A stretch of 64,000 nt of DNA from JAIOZK01 sp964468645 (GCA_964468645.1 CAYXUU010000024.1:22689-86688); one strand, 5' to 3'. Shown: positions 17,022 to 26,957, counted from the first letter of the stretch. Program-made: numbers and translations. The notes: a model not told the origin generated them from the letters alone.

Positions 17022-18221
17022 CTAATTCGTTTTCCCCGGATACACTTTCAACGCCTCTTCAAGGCACTTCATGGCGTTGGTAAGATCCTGTACATTCAGT
17101 ACATAGCTGATCCGTACTTCGTCTTTACCGCGGCCCTTTGTTGAATAAAAACCAGAGGCCGGTGCAAACATCACGGTTTCATTCTGGTAATCAAAGTCCT
17201 CAAGCAACCACTGGCAGAATTTATCTGAATCATCAATGGGGAGTTTGGCTACTACATAGAATGCTCCCTTTGGCAAAGGGCAGTAGGCACCATCCATATT
17301 ATTGATCGCATTGTAAACAACCATTCTTCTGGCATCATATTCTTTCAGGATATTTTCAAAATATTCTGCACCTACATCAATTGCAGCTTCTCCTGCAATC
17401 TGCCCCAGGCTGGGCGGGCTAAGCCGTGCCTGAGCAAACTTTACGGCAATCTTCATAAGTTCCCTGTTCTTTGAGATCATAAATCCAATTCTGATCCCAC
17501 AGGCTGAATATCTTTTTGAAACAGAATCGATCAGGATCACATTATTCTCAATACCCTCGAGGTACATCGCAGAATAATGTTTATTCCCATCATAACAAAA
17601 CTCCCTGTAAACCTCATCAGAAATAAGGTACAGATCATATTTCTTAACAATATCACGGAGTGTTTCAAGCTCTTCCTGCGAATAAAGATAACCTGTTGGG
17701 TTATTTGGATTACATATAAGGATCGCCTTGGTTTTTTCCGTTATCGCCTTTTCAAAATCAGCAATGGGTGGCAAAGCAAATCCTGTATCAATACTTGAAA
17801 AGATTGGTTTAACAGTCACACCTGCATTAACCGCAAAGCCATTATAATTTGCATAAAACGGTTCAGGGATAATGATCTCATCCCCCGGATCAAGTGCTGA
17901 TTGCATGGCAAAAAGGATGGCCTCAGAAGCCCCGGCACAAACAATGATTTCATCGGTTGTAATATTAATCTGATGTTGCCTGAAATATCCGGTAAGTTTT
18001 TCCCTGAAAGAGAGAATCCCCTGCGAATGGCTGTAGGCAATTACTTTATCAGGATGATTTCTGACAGCATCCAGAGCTATTTCCGGTGTTTCAATATCTG
18101 GCTGTCCGATGTTGAGATGATAGACTTTTTTTCCTTTGCTTTTGGCCTTATCAGCATAAGGCACAAGTTTACGAATTGGTGATTCGGGCATTAATTTACC
18201 CTTCTCCGATATACTTGGCAT
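17022..18221 (-). CDS. Class I aminotransferase (aspartate aminotransferase-like)
   Basis: 399 residues. Subgroup I PLP-enzyme features: NPNNPTGYLYS, ISDEVYREFCY, the Schiff-base Lys in DSVSKRYSACGIRIGF (SKxxxxxGxRxG), and a C-terminal VRISYVL with the substrate carboxylate Arg. Probably an aspartate or broad-range 2-oxoglutarate-linked aminotransferase. Single gene, upstream of and co-directional with nothing obvious; the DUF1573 gene lies 28 bases upstream on the same strand and might share a transcript. Confidence 0.9.
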   Translation of the reverse strand: MPSISEKGKLMPESPIRKLVPYADKAKSKGKKVYHLNIGQPDIETPEIALDAVRNHPDKVIAYSHSQGILSFREKLTGYFRQHQINITTDEIIVCAGASEAILFAMQSALDPGDEIIIPEPFYANYNGFAVNAGVTVKPIFSSIDTGFALPPIADFEKAITEKTKAILICNPNNPTGYLYSQEELETLRDIVKKYDLYLISDEVYREFCYDGNKHYSAMYLEGIENNVILIDSVSKRYSACGIRIGFMISKNRELMKIAVKFAQARLSPPSLGQIAGEAAIDVGAEYFENILKEYDARRMVVYNAINNMDGAYCPLPKGAFYVVAKLPIDDSDKFCQWLLEDFDYQNETVMFAPASGFYSTKGRGKDEVRISYVLNVQDLTNAMKCLEEALKVYPGKTN

Positions 18222-18249
18222 TGGTTTGCGATTTTAAGATGTAAAAAAA

Positions 18250-18714
18250 TTATTTATTTACCGGTGATCCGCTGTCATCAAGATTTTTTTCCGGAAGTTC
18301 CTCCTTTGGCTTGGCGACAACATTACCCTTGATGGTAAGTACAACCGGGTTATTTTTTGCATTGGATTTAATACTGACTGTTTTGTGTATTCGCCCCATT
18401 CTTTTAGTATCATAGGTAACTTTAATCATATCACCCTTTCCGGGAAGTATGGGCTGTTTTGGCCAGGTTGGTACTGTACAGCCGCAAGATGACCTGGGCT
18501 TGTCAATAATGAGGGGTTCTTTTCCGGTATTTGTAAAATGGAATTCGCACACCCCATCACTACCTTTATAAATTGTACCGTAATTATGTACAATCTTTTC
18601 AAAGGTTAATTCAGGTGCATTTGGATTTTCTTCTATTTTGGTATCCGCCTTCTGTCCATTTACATTTATAATGGCAATGAATATTGCGCTTATTAGAATT
18701 AATGCTCTTTTCAT
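18250..18714 (-). CDS. DUF1573 domain protein, exported
   Basis: 154 residues from MKRALILISAIF; an earlier in-frame start would lie inside the promoter. A signal peptide ends near NVNGQ. The domain (about 30-130) contains FHFTNTGKEPLIIDKPRSSC and GCTVPTWPKQPILPGK, the DUF1573 pattern with an immunoglobulin-like fold. Such proteins are abundant in Bacteroidota periplasm or cell surface; function unknown. The C terminus is a short polar tail. Confidence 0.88.
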   Translation of the reverse strand: MKRALILISAIFIAIINVNGQKADTKIEENPNAPELTFEKIVHNYGTIYKGSDGVCEFHFTNTGKEPLIIDKPRSSCGCTVPTWPKQPILPGKGDMIKVTYDTKRMGRIHKTVSIKSNAKNNPVVLTIKGNVVAKPKEELPEKNLDDSGSPVNK

Positions 18715-18753
18715 GAAAATGTAGTTTTTATTATTTAGAAATCGTTTCTTTTG

Positions 18754-18761
18754 CAAAATTA
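18754..18761 (-). promoter_or_regulatory. -7 element for the DUF1573 gene
   Basis: TAATTTTG on the minus strand, 40 bases before the chosen ATG. It rules out the longer start at 18756. Confidence 0.6.
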
Positions 18762-18841
18762 GTTTAATTATTCAGTAATCAAATTGCAGCATACAATTTT
18801 TCTATATTTTTAACCCGGTTTTACGTCTAATATTGTACAAT

Positions 18842-19181
18842 ATGAATAACAGGAATTTGAACGATTGTTGTTTTGCAATCTTATTATTATTCCTCTTATC
18901 CTGTAAATCAACATACTCAACAATTGTGCCAGGTACACATGAAGGCAATTATAATATTCCCTCACCACAGGTTATTATTTCTAAATTCTACATATAACAG
19001 ATAAGAGCTACCAAATTCGGAACATTTGCAGGTGTATCAGAAATTAGAAGTAATGCGTGAGCTTCCTAAAAGATCAGCCATCTTCTTTGATGAAGCAGGA
19101 TGATGGTGTGAAGATTCAATAATTGAGATCCGGAATCCTGAAAAAGAACGGGATGCTTTAAAGCCATTCATTTCATTGTAA
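18842..19181 (+). pseudogene. Degraded lipoprotein gene
   Basis: An ATG opens a lipoprotein-like N terminus (MNNRNLNDCCFAILLL, then LLSC lipobox) that stops after about 50 codons. From about 19023 another frame encodes HLQVYQKLEVMRELPKRSAI and, after one in-frame TGA, WCEDSIIEIRNPEKERDAL, ending at a TAA. The coding-like character across a frameshift and a stop indicates a decayed gene of about 110 codons. Family not recognised. Confidence 0.5.
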
Positions 19182-19186
19182 ATATT

Positions 19187-19194
19187 TACCTTTG
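19187..19194 (+). promoter_or_regulatory. -7 element for the acyl-CoA synthetase gene
   Basis: TACCTTTG, an exact match, 24 bases before the ATG chosen for the gene; it excludes the upstream TTG start. Confidence 0.65.
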
Positions 19195-19218
19195 AGGCAG
19201 CTTAAAACTCCATTTATT

Positions 19219-21282
19219 ATGATTAACAAAGAGCTCATTTCCCCCGACAGCATTGTAGTTGTTGGTGGATCGAATGACATCAGGAAACCTGGTGGTAAGG
19301 TATTAAAGAACATTATTGACGGAAAATTCAGGGGCGACCTTTATGTTACCAATCCAAAAGAAGAGCTTGTTCAGGGTGTAAAGTGTTATAAATCACCTGA
19401 AGAACTCCCGGATGTTGAACTGGCTATTATTGCCATTTCGGCACAATATGTTCCTGAAACTGTTGATTTATTGACAAAGTATAAGAATACGAAAGCATTT
19501 ATTATTCTGTCTGCCGGCTTCAGTGAAGTACACGATTCCGGAGAAGGAAAAATCCTTGAACAAAAGATCGTTGAATCGATCAACAATGTTGGTGGTGCAT
19601 TGATAGGACCTAATTGTACCGGCGTTCTGTCACCCTATTACCATGGTGTTTTTACACTGCCTATACCCAAACTTGACATTAAGGGGGGAAGCCTGGTTTC
19701 CGGGTCCGGTGCAACCGCCAGCTTCATTATGGAGGCCGGCATCCCTTATGGGCTTACATTTTCAAGTGTGATATCGCTTGGTAACTGTGCCCAGATGGGT
19801 ATTGAAGAAACTGTTAAGTGGCTCGATGAAACCTATAATCCTGCGACCAGCTCCGAAATTAAGATGTTTTATATTGAGGAAATATCTGATCCTCAAAAGC
19901 TGATGAAGCATTCAGCATCATTGATAAGAAAAGGATGCAAAATTGTAGCTATTAAATCAGGTTCCTCTGAAGCCGGCAGCAGGGCTGCCTCTTCCCATAC
20001 AGGGGCGCTTGCTTCGCCTGATATTGCTGTCGATGCACTTTTCCGCAAAGCCGGTATCATCAGGTGTGATAGCCGCGAGGAATTAATCACAGCTGCTTCG
20101 GTTATCAAATACAAAAAACTTATAGGGAAAAACCTGGCGATTATAACCAATGCCGGTGGGCCGGCAGTGATGCTGACCGATGCTCTTGAAAAGGGTAACC
20201 TGGCTGTTCCTAAAATAGAGGGGGGAGCAGCTGATAAACTCCTTGAAAAGCTCCATCAGGGATCTTCGGTAGCAAATCCAATTGACTTTCTTGCTACAGG
20301 AACACTTGATCATCTTGATACCATCATCGATTATGTTGATAAAGAATTTGACAATATCGATGGTATCGTGGTTATTTATGGGACAACCGGACTGGTTAAG
20401 ATTTACGATTTTCTGGACTTAATCATAAAGAAAATCAAAACGTCGAAAAAGCCTGTCTATCCTGTATTACCCTCAATAACAACCGGTCACAGCGAGATCG
20501 AGGAATTCATCAATAAAGGTGGAATTAATTTTCCTGATGAAGTACTTCTGGGCCAGGCACTTTCAAGGGTATTTTATGCCCCTGAACCTGTTACTGATGA
20601 GATTCAGCTTCCTGAAATCGATAAAGAGACAATTCGTTATATTATTGATAATGCCCGGGAGGGATATCTGCCACCGGAAAGTATTCATTCCCTTTTAGAT
20701 GCGGCAGGTATCGTCAGAAGCAAGGAAATTGTTGTGGAGAATAAAGATGATGCCCTGGCATTCGCAGATCAGGAGGGTTTTCCTCTGGTTATGAAAGTTG
20801 TTGGTCCGGTTCATAAATCAGATGTTGGTGGCGTGGTACTCAATGTCATGGATGAGGAGACCGTATCGGAAGAATTTGACCGTTTGATGCAAATCCCTGA
20901 TACTATAGCAGTTTTAATGTATCCTATGGTATTTGGTACGGAAGTGTTTATCGGTGCCAAAAGAGAAGATAAATTTGGCCACCTGGTGCTGTGCGGCCTG
21001 GGGGGGATTTTTGTTGAAGTCATCAAAGATATCAAAGCCGGCCTTGCTCCCCTGTCAAAGGATGAAGTTTTATGGATGATTGAAAATCTGAAGGGTTATA
21101 AAATATTACAAGGTACCCGCAACCAGGAAGCTGTTGATGTAGATCATTTTGCAGAAACCATTCAAAGAGTTGCTGCCCTTGTTACCGTCGCCCCTGAAAT
21201 TTTCGAAATGGATCTTAATCCCCTGATCGGTAACAAAAAAGGTGTTACTGCTGTGGATGCAAGAATTCGGATCGTGAAATAA
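19219..21282 (+). CDS. ADP-forming acetyl/acyl-CoA synthetase, fused alpha-beta
   Basis: 687 residues from MINKELISPDSIVVVGGSND. The alpha part (1 to about 450) has a CoA-binding Rossmann domain (SIVVVGGS...KPGGKVLKNI), then GPNCTGVLSP and the phosphorylated His in SSHTGALASPD. The beta part (about 470-687) is an ATP-grasp domain (GFPLVMKVVGPVHKSDVGGV, EVFIGAKRED, LCGLGGIFVE, MDLNPLI). The enzyme converts acyl-CoA + ADP + Pi to acid + ATP + CoA, giving substrate-level ATP in peptide fermenters. This fits the 2-oxoacid:ferredoxin oxidoreductase at 45-48 kb, which makes acyl-CoA from keto acids. Confidence 0.92.
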   Translation: MINKELISPDSIVVVGGSNDIRKPGGKVLKNIIDGKFRGDLYVTNPKEELVQGVKCYKSPEELPDVELAIIAISAQYVPETVDLLTKYKNTKAFIILSAGFSEVHDSGEGKILEQKIVESINNVGGALIGPNCTGVLSPYYHGVFTLPIPKLDIKGGSLVSGSGATASFIMEAGIPYGLTFSSVISLGNCAQMGIEETVKWLDETYNPATSSEIKMFYIEEISDPQKLMKHSASLIRKGCKIVAIKSGSSEAGSRAASSHTGALASPDIAVDALFRKAGIIRCDSREELITAASVIKYKKLIGKNLAIITNAGGPAVMLTDALEKGNLAVPKIEGGAADKLLEKLHQGSSVANPIDFLATGTLDHLDTIIDYVDKEFDNIDGIVVIYGTTGLVKIYDFLDLIIKKIKTSKKPVYPVLPSITTGHSEIEEFINKGGINFPDEVLLGQALSRVFYAPEPVTDEIQLPEIDKETIRYIIDNAREGYLPPESIHSLLDAAGIVRSKEIVVENKDDALAFADQEGFPLVMKVVGPVHKSDVGGVVLNVMDEETVSEEFDRLMQIPDTIAVLMYPMVFGTEVFIGAKREDKFGHLVLCGLGGIFVEVIKDIKAGLAPLSKDEVLWMIENLKGYKILQGTRNQEAVDVDHFAETIQRVAALVTVAPEIFEMDLNPLIGNKKGVTAVDARIRIVK

Positions 21283-21387
21283 TAAAACCACATAATTTAA
21301 TAAACCGGTGCAGGGCACTTTTATCTTTGTATCGATACACCCAGTATTCAAAGAACCATTCACAACAACACTATTGCAAACAAGGTT

Positions 21388-22197
21388 TTATTCTGGTATG
21401 AAAGCAATAATCCGCAACGGTGCACCACTACCACCTTTAATCTTCATTGGTAAGGCAATAATATAAGATCCTTTTGCCGGAAGTTGATCAAGATTGGCAA
21501 CATTCTCATACACGGTCATATTATTTGCACATAAAATACGATGAGCCATAAATTCTGATGATTGCCCGTAATCAATACTGGGTGTATCTAAACCTATACC
21601 ATTTATTTTTCTTTCGGATGTAAGCCACTTTGCGGCCTCGGGGTGCAAGCCGGGGAAATGAAGATCCGGAATTGCCTCGGGGCCTGTTTTTGTTGTTCCA
21701 GTGTACCTTTCCTTATCACTATAGAATTGACCATAACCCGTATTCAATAAAACAATAGCATTCTCAGGAATTTTCCCAAAATCTTCTTCCCATGCAAGGA
21801 AATCTTCCGTTGAAATGAGGTAATCCCTGTTTTTTAATGCTTTTTCCGAAACGTCAATAACAACTCCCACACCGTTAAGCTGTGTCACAGGCACCTGATC
21901 AACAGTGTTTTTACTTTCACCAAAATGAATGGCTGCATCAAAATGTGTTCCTCCGTGTTCTTCTGCGGCAAATTTAAATGAAGAGTAAAAATAGCCGTTA
22001 TCCGTTATGCCATAAAAAACAGTATCATGGGTGAATGGAATGTTAGTTGGCCAGTAAACAGATTCCTCATCAAAGCTATGGGTTAAATCTATCCAGTGTC
22101 CGTTGCTTAATGTTTGAAGAAGGTCGGCAGATTCATTTATTTGTTGACAGCACGATGAGGCTATAAATACAAGGAATAGGAAAATCAGGTTTTTCAT
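21388..22197 (-). CDS. Cyclase/kynurenine formamidase-like lipoprotein
   Basis: 269 residues. Signal peptide with a cysteine pair in FIASSCCQQ, consistent with a lipoprotein. The metal-binding signature HGGTHFDAAIHF (HxGTHxDxxxH) identifies the cyclase/KynB superfamily; GIGLDTPSIDYGQS is the second conserved region. Cytosolic relatives hydrolyse N-formylkynurenine or isatin; a lipid-anchored copy is unusual and points to an extracytoplasmic substrate. Lying in a region with a tryptophanase is suggestive only. A TATTTTTG promoter precedes it. Confidence 0.85.
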   Translation of the reverse strand: MKNLIFLFLVFIASSCCQQINESADLLQTLSNGHWIDLTHSFDEESVYWPTNIPFTHDTVFYGITDNGYFYSSFKFAAEEHGGTHFDAAIHFGESKNTVDQVPVTQLNGVGVVIDVSEKALKNRDYLISTEDFLAWEEDFGKIPENAIVLLNTGYGQFYSDKERYTGTTKTGPEAIPDLHFPGLHPEAAKWLTSERKINGIGLDTPSIDYGQSSEFMAHRILCANNMTVYENVANLDQLPAKGSYIIALPMKIKGGSGAPLRIIAFIPE

Positions 22198-22211
22198 TCT
22201 TTTGTTTATTT

Positions 22212-22219
22212 CAAAAATA
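22212..22219 (-). promoter_or_regulatory. -7 element for the cyclase-family gene
   Basis: TATTTTTG on the minus strand, 15 bases before the ATG. Confidence 0.5.
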
Positions 22220-22247
22220 GTAAATATCTGGTTATGCGGTAGTAATA

Positions 22248-22313
22248 CAGTTGTAATTCAGTTGTAATTCTGTTGTCATTCAATTGTCATTCAGTTGTAA
22301 TACAATTGTAGTA
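22248..22313. repeat. Tandem 11-bp repeat, six units
   Basis: Six head-to-tail units of consensus CAGTTGTAATT with 0-4 changes each. The remainder of the space to 22560 holds irregular ATCGTCAA words (about 22325-22380) and CTTCAAACTTCGAACC words (to 22470), then the promoter-like CTATTTTGGG before the next gene. Confidence 0.85.
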
Positions 22314-22560
22314 GGATTTCCAACAATTCAATCGTCAACCAGCAATCGTCAATAGTTAATCGTCCATCGTCAATCCTTAACTTCCGGTTTCCGATATAAT
22401 GCTTCTGGTTTCTGGTTCGAAGTTATCTTAATAGCACACTATAAATAAACTTCAAACTTCGAACCCAAAACTTTACCCTCTTATTTAAACTCAATCTTAT
22501 TTCCCCTATCCGACAACAGTTATTTTTTTTTACTATTTTGGGCAGCAAAAAACAAACAGC

Positions 22561-23910
22561 ATGTCAAAACATAAATTATCAGATATAATGAAGAAAACAC
22601 CTATCGAATTTGAGGTAGTGAAGCGTAAGATTAAGGAAAGTAAATTACCCAATATCGGACGGGCATCCATACGTGAATTACTCAAGGTTGTAAACCATAT
22701 AGAAGAGGAAACCAAACAAAAATTCATCAGGATGGAAATGGGTATTCCCGGCCTTGACCCGGTTCAGATTGGCGTGGAAGCAGAAATTGAAGCCCTCAGA
22801 AGAGGTGTCGCTTCTAAATATGTTAATATTGAAGGCATCCCTGAATTCAAAGATGAGCTAAAACGCTTCGTTAAATTATTTCTCAACATTGATATCCACA
22901 GAGACAGCTGTATTCCTACCGTTGGATCTACATCAGCAAGTTTTGCCGTTTTCATGACAATGGGCAATATGACTGAGAAACCTTACAAGCATCTATTTAT
23001 TGATCCTGGCTTTCCTTTACATAAACAGCAGCTTAAAGCGCTCAAACATCCTTTCGAAACTTTTGATGTTTATGATTACCGTGGTGAAAAACTGAAAGCA
23101 AAACTGGAATCATATCTGAAAACCGGCGAAATCACTTCTATCCTGTATTCAAATCCTAATAACCCGTCATGGATCTGTTTCACCAATAAGGAACTGAAAA
23201 TTATAGGCGATCTGGCCAACAAATATAATGTGGTCGTCATTGAGGACCTGGCCTATTTTGGAATGGATTTCAGGAAGGATTATTCGATTCCCGGAAAACC
23301 TCCTTACCAACCCACGGTGGCAAACTACACTGATAACTTTATTCATCTCATCTCCTCTTCCAAAGCTTTTAGCTATGCCGGGCAGAGATTGGGAATGCTG
23401 GTTGTTTCAGACCATATATTTAATAAAAGGTATCCTGAGTTGATCAAACATTATAATTCTGATATTTTCGGGCAGGCCCTTATTTACGGTTCGCTCTATG
23501 CCATCAATGCCGGAACATCCCACTCACCACAGTATGCCATTGCTTCCATTTTAAAAGCTGTTAATGACGGCAAATTCAACTACAGGGAAAAAGTGCTTGA
23601 ATATGCTGAAAAGGCCAAAATAATGAAGAAACTGTTTACTGAGAACGGTTTCAAAATAGTTTATGATAAAGATGAGGGTGAACCAATCGCCGACGGATTT
23701 TATTTTACCATCGCATATCCGGGTTTATCCGGTGAAGAACTACTTGAAGAACTACTATACTATGGGATCAGTGGAATTTCACTGGCAATTACTGGAAGCA
23801 CAAGAGCAGAAGGGATCAGGGCATGCGTTTCACTGGTTCAGAGGGATCAGTTTCCCGACCTGGAACATCGGCTTGAGAAGTTTCATGAACATCATCCTCT
23901 GGATTATTAA
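22561..23910 (+). CDS. PLP-dependent aminotransferase (class I/II)
   Basis: 449 residues. Features: SNPNNPSWICFTNKEL, VVVIEDLAYFGMDF (Asp for the PLP pyridine), and SSSKAFSYAGQRLGML with the Schiff-base Lys. GSTSASFAVFMTMG resembles the phosphate-contact loop. An N-terminal extension of about 50 residues (MSKHKLSDIMKKTP...) precedes the fold. It belongs to the class I/II aminotransferase clan, but the specific reaction cannot be told. It is co-directional with the tandem tryptophanase 250 bases downstream; the gap is AT-rich with no gene. Confidence 0.85.
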   Translation: MSKHKLSDIMKKTPIEFEVVKRKIKESKLPNIGRASIRELLKVVNHIEEETKQKFIRMEMGIPGLDPVQIGVEAEIEALRRGVASKYVNIEGIPEFKDELKRFVKLFLNIDIHRDSCIPTVGSTSASFAVFMTMGNMTEKPYKHLFIDPGFPLHKQQLKALKHPFETFDVYDYRGEKLKAKLESYLKTGEITSILYSNPNNPSWICFTNKELKIIGDLANKYNVVVIEDLAYFGMDFRKDYSIPGKPPYQPTVANYTDNFIHLISSSKAFSYAGQRLGMLVVSDHIFNKRYPELIKHYNSDIFGQALIYGSLYAINAGTSHSPQYAIASILKAVNDGKFNYREKVLEYAEKAKIMKKLFTENGFKIVYDKDEGEPIADGFYFTIAYPGLSGEELLEELLYYGISGISLAITGSTRAEGIRACVSLVQRDQFPDLEHRLEKFHEHHPLDY

Positions 23911-24162
23911 TCTGGTAAGACTGAGATAGGGAAATTCCAAATAACAATTAACAAAATTCAAATAATTTCCAGATTCGAATACTCATTGTTCAAAATCCCG
24001 GCTGGCGAAGGTTTGAAATTTTAAATTTAGGTTTTTGATGCTTATTTGTCTTTGGGGATTTGTTGTTTGGGTTTTTACATTGCAATTTCAATGTTAAAGA
24101 ATTGATCAAAATTTAATACCTTCGCGCAAAATTTCAAATCACACTATAAAAACAAATATATT

Positions 24163-26811
24163 ATGATTGCAGAACCGCACAAAATCAAAACCATCCGAAA
24201 GGTTAAGTTTACCGGTTTAGAAGAAAGAAAAGAACACTTAAAAGATGCAGGATTCAATACTTTCAGAATTCATTCCGATAATATAACATTCGACATGACA
24301 AGCCAGGGAACCAGCGCCATGAGCCAGGATCAACTCTCCGGATTGTTTATAGGAGACGAAACTTATGCAGGAAGCCGTAATTTCGAATACCTACAAAAAG
24401 TTGTTAAGGAAACTTTTAAATTCGATTACGTTTGCCCCACGCATAACCTTAAAGGTTCACATAAACTTATAACCACAACCATGGTTACTGCCGGGGACAT
24501 TATATTTTCCAATTCACGCCTGCCGGAAGAATTGAGTAAAGACAAATCGGCAACAGTTGAAATTATCATGGCCGGCGATAAGGAGGATTTATTTTCAGGG
24601 GATATCGACCTTGTTGCCCTTGAAAAAGGATTAGCAGAAAACGGACAAACTCCTTATGCATATATCGATCTGTACAGAAGCGGTTATCGTCCTGTCTCCC
24701 TGAAGAACCTGGAAGAGGCCCATAAGGTTTGTAAATCCCAGAATGTACCATTAATTGTCAATTTCTCAAGGATCGTTGAGAATGCCCATTATCTGAGAAA
24801 TAACACGGAAGAACTTTCCGGGCTGAAACTTACTGATATTATACTGAAAATAGCTGCTGCAACCGACGTATGTGTCCTGGATGCTGCCCAGGATGCCCGC
24901 TGTAATATTGGTGGGCTGATCGCAACGAATACCTATGAACTGTATGAGAAATATATGAATGAGGTGGTGGTTTATGAAGGCCTGCATACCTATGGGGGAA
25001 TGGCCGGAAGAACCATGGAAATATTTGCCAGGGGAATTGAAGAAATGGTATTTGAAGAACAGGCTGACTGGATTACACAGCAGATTGATGACTTTTCAGC
25101 GCTGATAAAGGATGTACCATTTTACAAAGGCAGTGATGGTGTTTATTTCAGGGCCGATGAATTTTTGCCCAACGCCACAACAAATCAAACCAATACCCTG
25201 GCCGCCCTTCTGTATCTGAAATCAGGAGTCAGGATATTCCTTGATGGCAGGTTCACCGATTGTAATATTATCCCATTACAGATACCACGTCTGGCATTTA
25301 ACAACAGGCAACTTAATCAGATCGCTGATGCTATCAATGAAATATTTAAGGAAAGGGAAAAAATTAAGGGCCTTGAACTCACCAATGATCCGGCGTGGAA
25401 TGATGAAGCGGTGTTCACATGGGATGTGCCCAATATTGAAGAGTATACTTTTGATTGCGAACCATGGGTGGTAACCACCATCGAGTATGTTGGTGTGATG
25501 TCGAAAGAAGAAAGGCTTAAGATTGCAAAAGAAGTTGGACTTAACACCTTCCTGCTTCCTTCAAAAGATATTACCATCGATTTCCTTACCGATTCCGGGA
25601 CAACCGCACAGAGTGTTAAACAATGGTCGGAATATAATGAAGGTGTTGAAACCCAGGCTTCCAGTAAGGACTACTTTAATTTCGTTGAAACGCTTCAGAA
25701 TGTCACAGGTTATAAATACATCATCCCAACACACCAGGGAAGGGCTGCTGAGCATATTATGTCACAGTGCCTGATAAAAGATGGCTGGGTTCCGGGTAAT
25801 ATGTATTTTACCACCACCAAACTTCACCAGGAGCTGGCAGGTGGAACCTTCGTTGATGTGATTGTTGATGAAGCCCATGATCCGCAATCGGAATTTATCT
25901 GGAAAGGGAATATTGATCTGAATAAGGTCAGGGCCATCCTTGAAAAACATGGGGAGGGTTGTATTCCTTATATCAGTTTTGAACTCAGTGTAAACCTTGC
26001 CGGTGGCCAACCTGTATCTATGGATAATGCACGCGAAGTTTACGATTTCTGTCAGGAACATAAAATACTTCAGATGTTCGATGCTACCCGTGCTGTTGAG
26101 AATGCTTATATGATCAAGAAGAAAGATCCAAGGTATAAAGACACCCCCTTAAAGGACATTCTCAGGGAATTATTCAGCTATGGTGATGGATGTACCGTTT
26201 CTGCCAAAAAAGACTATCTGGTAAATATCGGTGGATTCCTGGCCATTAAGGATGATGAAAAGTTTTATAGGGATGCACTGGATATGCTCAGAAAATATGA
26301 AGGCTCGGTAACCAATGGCGGTATGTCGGCAGGTGATATGGCCATTCATGCACAGGGTGTAAGGGAAATGGTAGAGTTTGATTATATCCGTGCACGGGTT
26401 GAACAAACCCGGTACCTTGGTGAAAAACTTCATGAAGCCGGAATCCCAATTGTACGTCCTTCCGGCACCCATGCTATTTTCCTTGATGCAAAAAGGTTCC
26501 TTCCCCACATCGATCAGGATGAATACCCGGCTCAGGCCCTTGCTGCTGCATTGTTTGTTGATTCAGGTGTCAGGGCTATGGAACGTGGCAATGTATCCAG
26601 CGGAAGAAAGAAAACCGGTGAAAACTACCGCCCCAAACTTGAACTGGTACGATTAACCATACCAAGAAGGGCATATACCAACTCACATATGGACATGGTT
26701 GCCGAGAGTATTATTGACCTGTATAAGAAAAGAGATACCATTAAAGGATTGAGATTTGTTTATGAACCGGAAAACCTGAGGTTTTTCCAGGGCCGGTTCG
26801 AAGAAATATAA
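24163..26811 (+). CDS. Tandem tryptophanase/tyrosine phenol-lyase fusion with inactive N-terminal half
   Basis: 882 residues, twice the usual 460. The C-terminal half (about 435-870) is a canonical beta-eliminating lyase: MFDATRAVENAYM (Asp640 for the pyridine N), CTVSAKKDYLVNIGGF (Schiff-base Lys683), MERGNVSSGRKKTG, and LVRLTIPRRAYTNSHMDMVA near the end. The N-terminal half (about 15-405) aligns along its length (FDMTSQGTSAMS, VNFSRIVENAHYL, LDAAQDARCNIGG, YGGMAGRTMEIFARGIEEM), but Asp is Asn200 and the PLP lysine is Gln243. So one half should be catalytic and the other a pseudoenzyme domain. Likely yields indole or phenol plus pyruvate and ammonia. TACCTTCG at 24117-24124 is a probable -7 element. 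Confidence 0.88.
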   Translation: MIAEPHKIKTIRKVKFTGLEERKEHLKDAGFNTFRIHSDNITFDMTSQGTSAMSQDQLSGLFIGDETYAGSRNFEYLQKVVKETFKFDYVCPTHNLKGSHKLITTTMVTAGDIIFSNSRLPEELSKDKSATVEIIMAGDKEDLFSGDIDLVALEKGLAENGQTPYAYIDLYRSGYRPVSLKNLEEAHKVCKSQNVPLIVNFSRIVENAHYLRNNTEELSGLKLTDIILKIAAATDVCVLDAAQDARCNIGGLIATNTYELYEKYMNEVVVYEGLHTYGGMAGRTMEIFARGIEEMVFEEQADWITQQIDDFSALIKDVPFYKGSDGVYFRADEFLPNATTNQTNTLAALLYLKSGVRIFLDGRFTDCNIIPLQIPRLAFNNRQLNQIADAINEIFKEREKIKGLELTNDPAWNDEAVFTWDVPNIEEYTFDCEPWVVTTIEYVGVMSKEERLKIAKEVGLNTFLLPSKDITIDFLTDSGTTAQSVKQWSEYNEGVETQASSKDYFNFVETLQNVTGYKYIIPTHQGRAAEHIMSQCLIKDGWVPGNMYFTTTKLHQELAGGTFVDVIVDEAHDPQSEFIWKGNIDLNKVRAILEKHGEGCIPYISFELSVNLAGGQPVSMDNAREVYDFCQEHKILQMFDATRAVENAYMIKKKDPRYKDTPLKDILRELFSYGDGCTVSAKKDYLVNIGGFLAIKDDEKFYRDALDMLRKYEGSVTNGGMSAGDMAIHAQGVREMVEFDYIRARVEQTRYLGEKLHEAGIPIVRPSGTHAIFLDAKRFLPHIDQDEYPAQALAAALFVDSGVRAMERGNVSSGRKKTGENYRPKLELVRLTIPRRAYTNSHMDMVAESIIDLYKKRDTIKGLRFVYEPENLRFFQGRFEEI

Positions 26812-26830
26812 ATTCATTATAACATGATGG

Positions 26831-26873
26831 AAAGTGGGGTTTATCAGAACAACTGGTAATCCCACTTTTTTTT
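26831..26873 (+). terminator. Intrinsic terminator after the tandem tryptophanase
   Basis: AAAGTGGG pairs with CCCACTTT through an extended stem (TTTATCAG/CTGGTAA) and is followed by T8. It separates the lyase from the decarboxylase. Confidence 0.8.
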
Positions 26874-26957
26874 ATCAATAAATAAACATATGGATGATAA
26901 CTAAAAAAAGCATATGATCCTGAAATATTCAGGGCACAGGGATATCAACTTATAGAT

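Noticed and set aside
22248..22313. Possible CRISPR-like array (also the 57289 tandem repeat and the 28-29 kb blocks)
   Set aside because: Units of 8-11 bases are head to tail without spacers, and the 28-29 kb palindromes have no unique spacers of equal length; no cas genes nearby.
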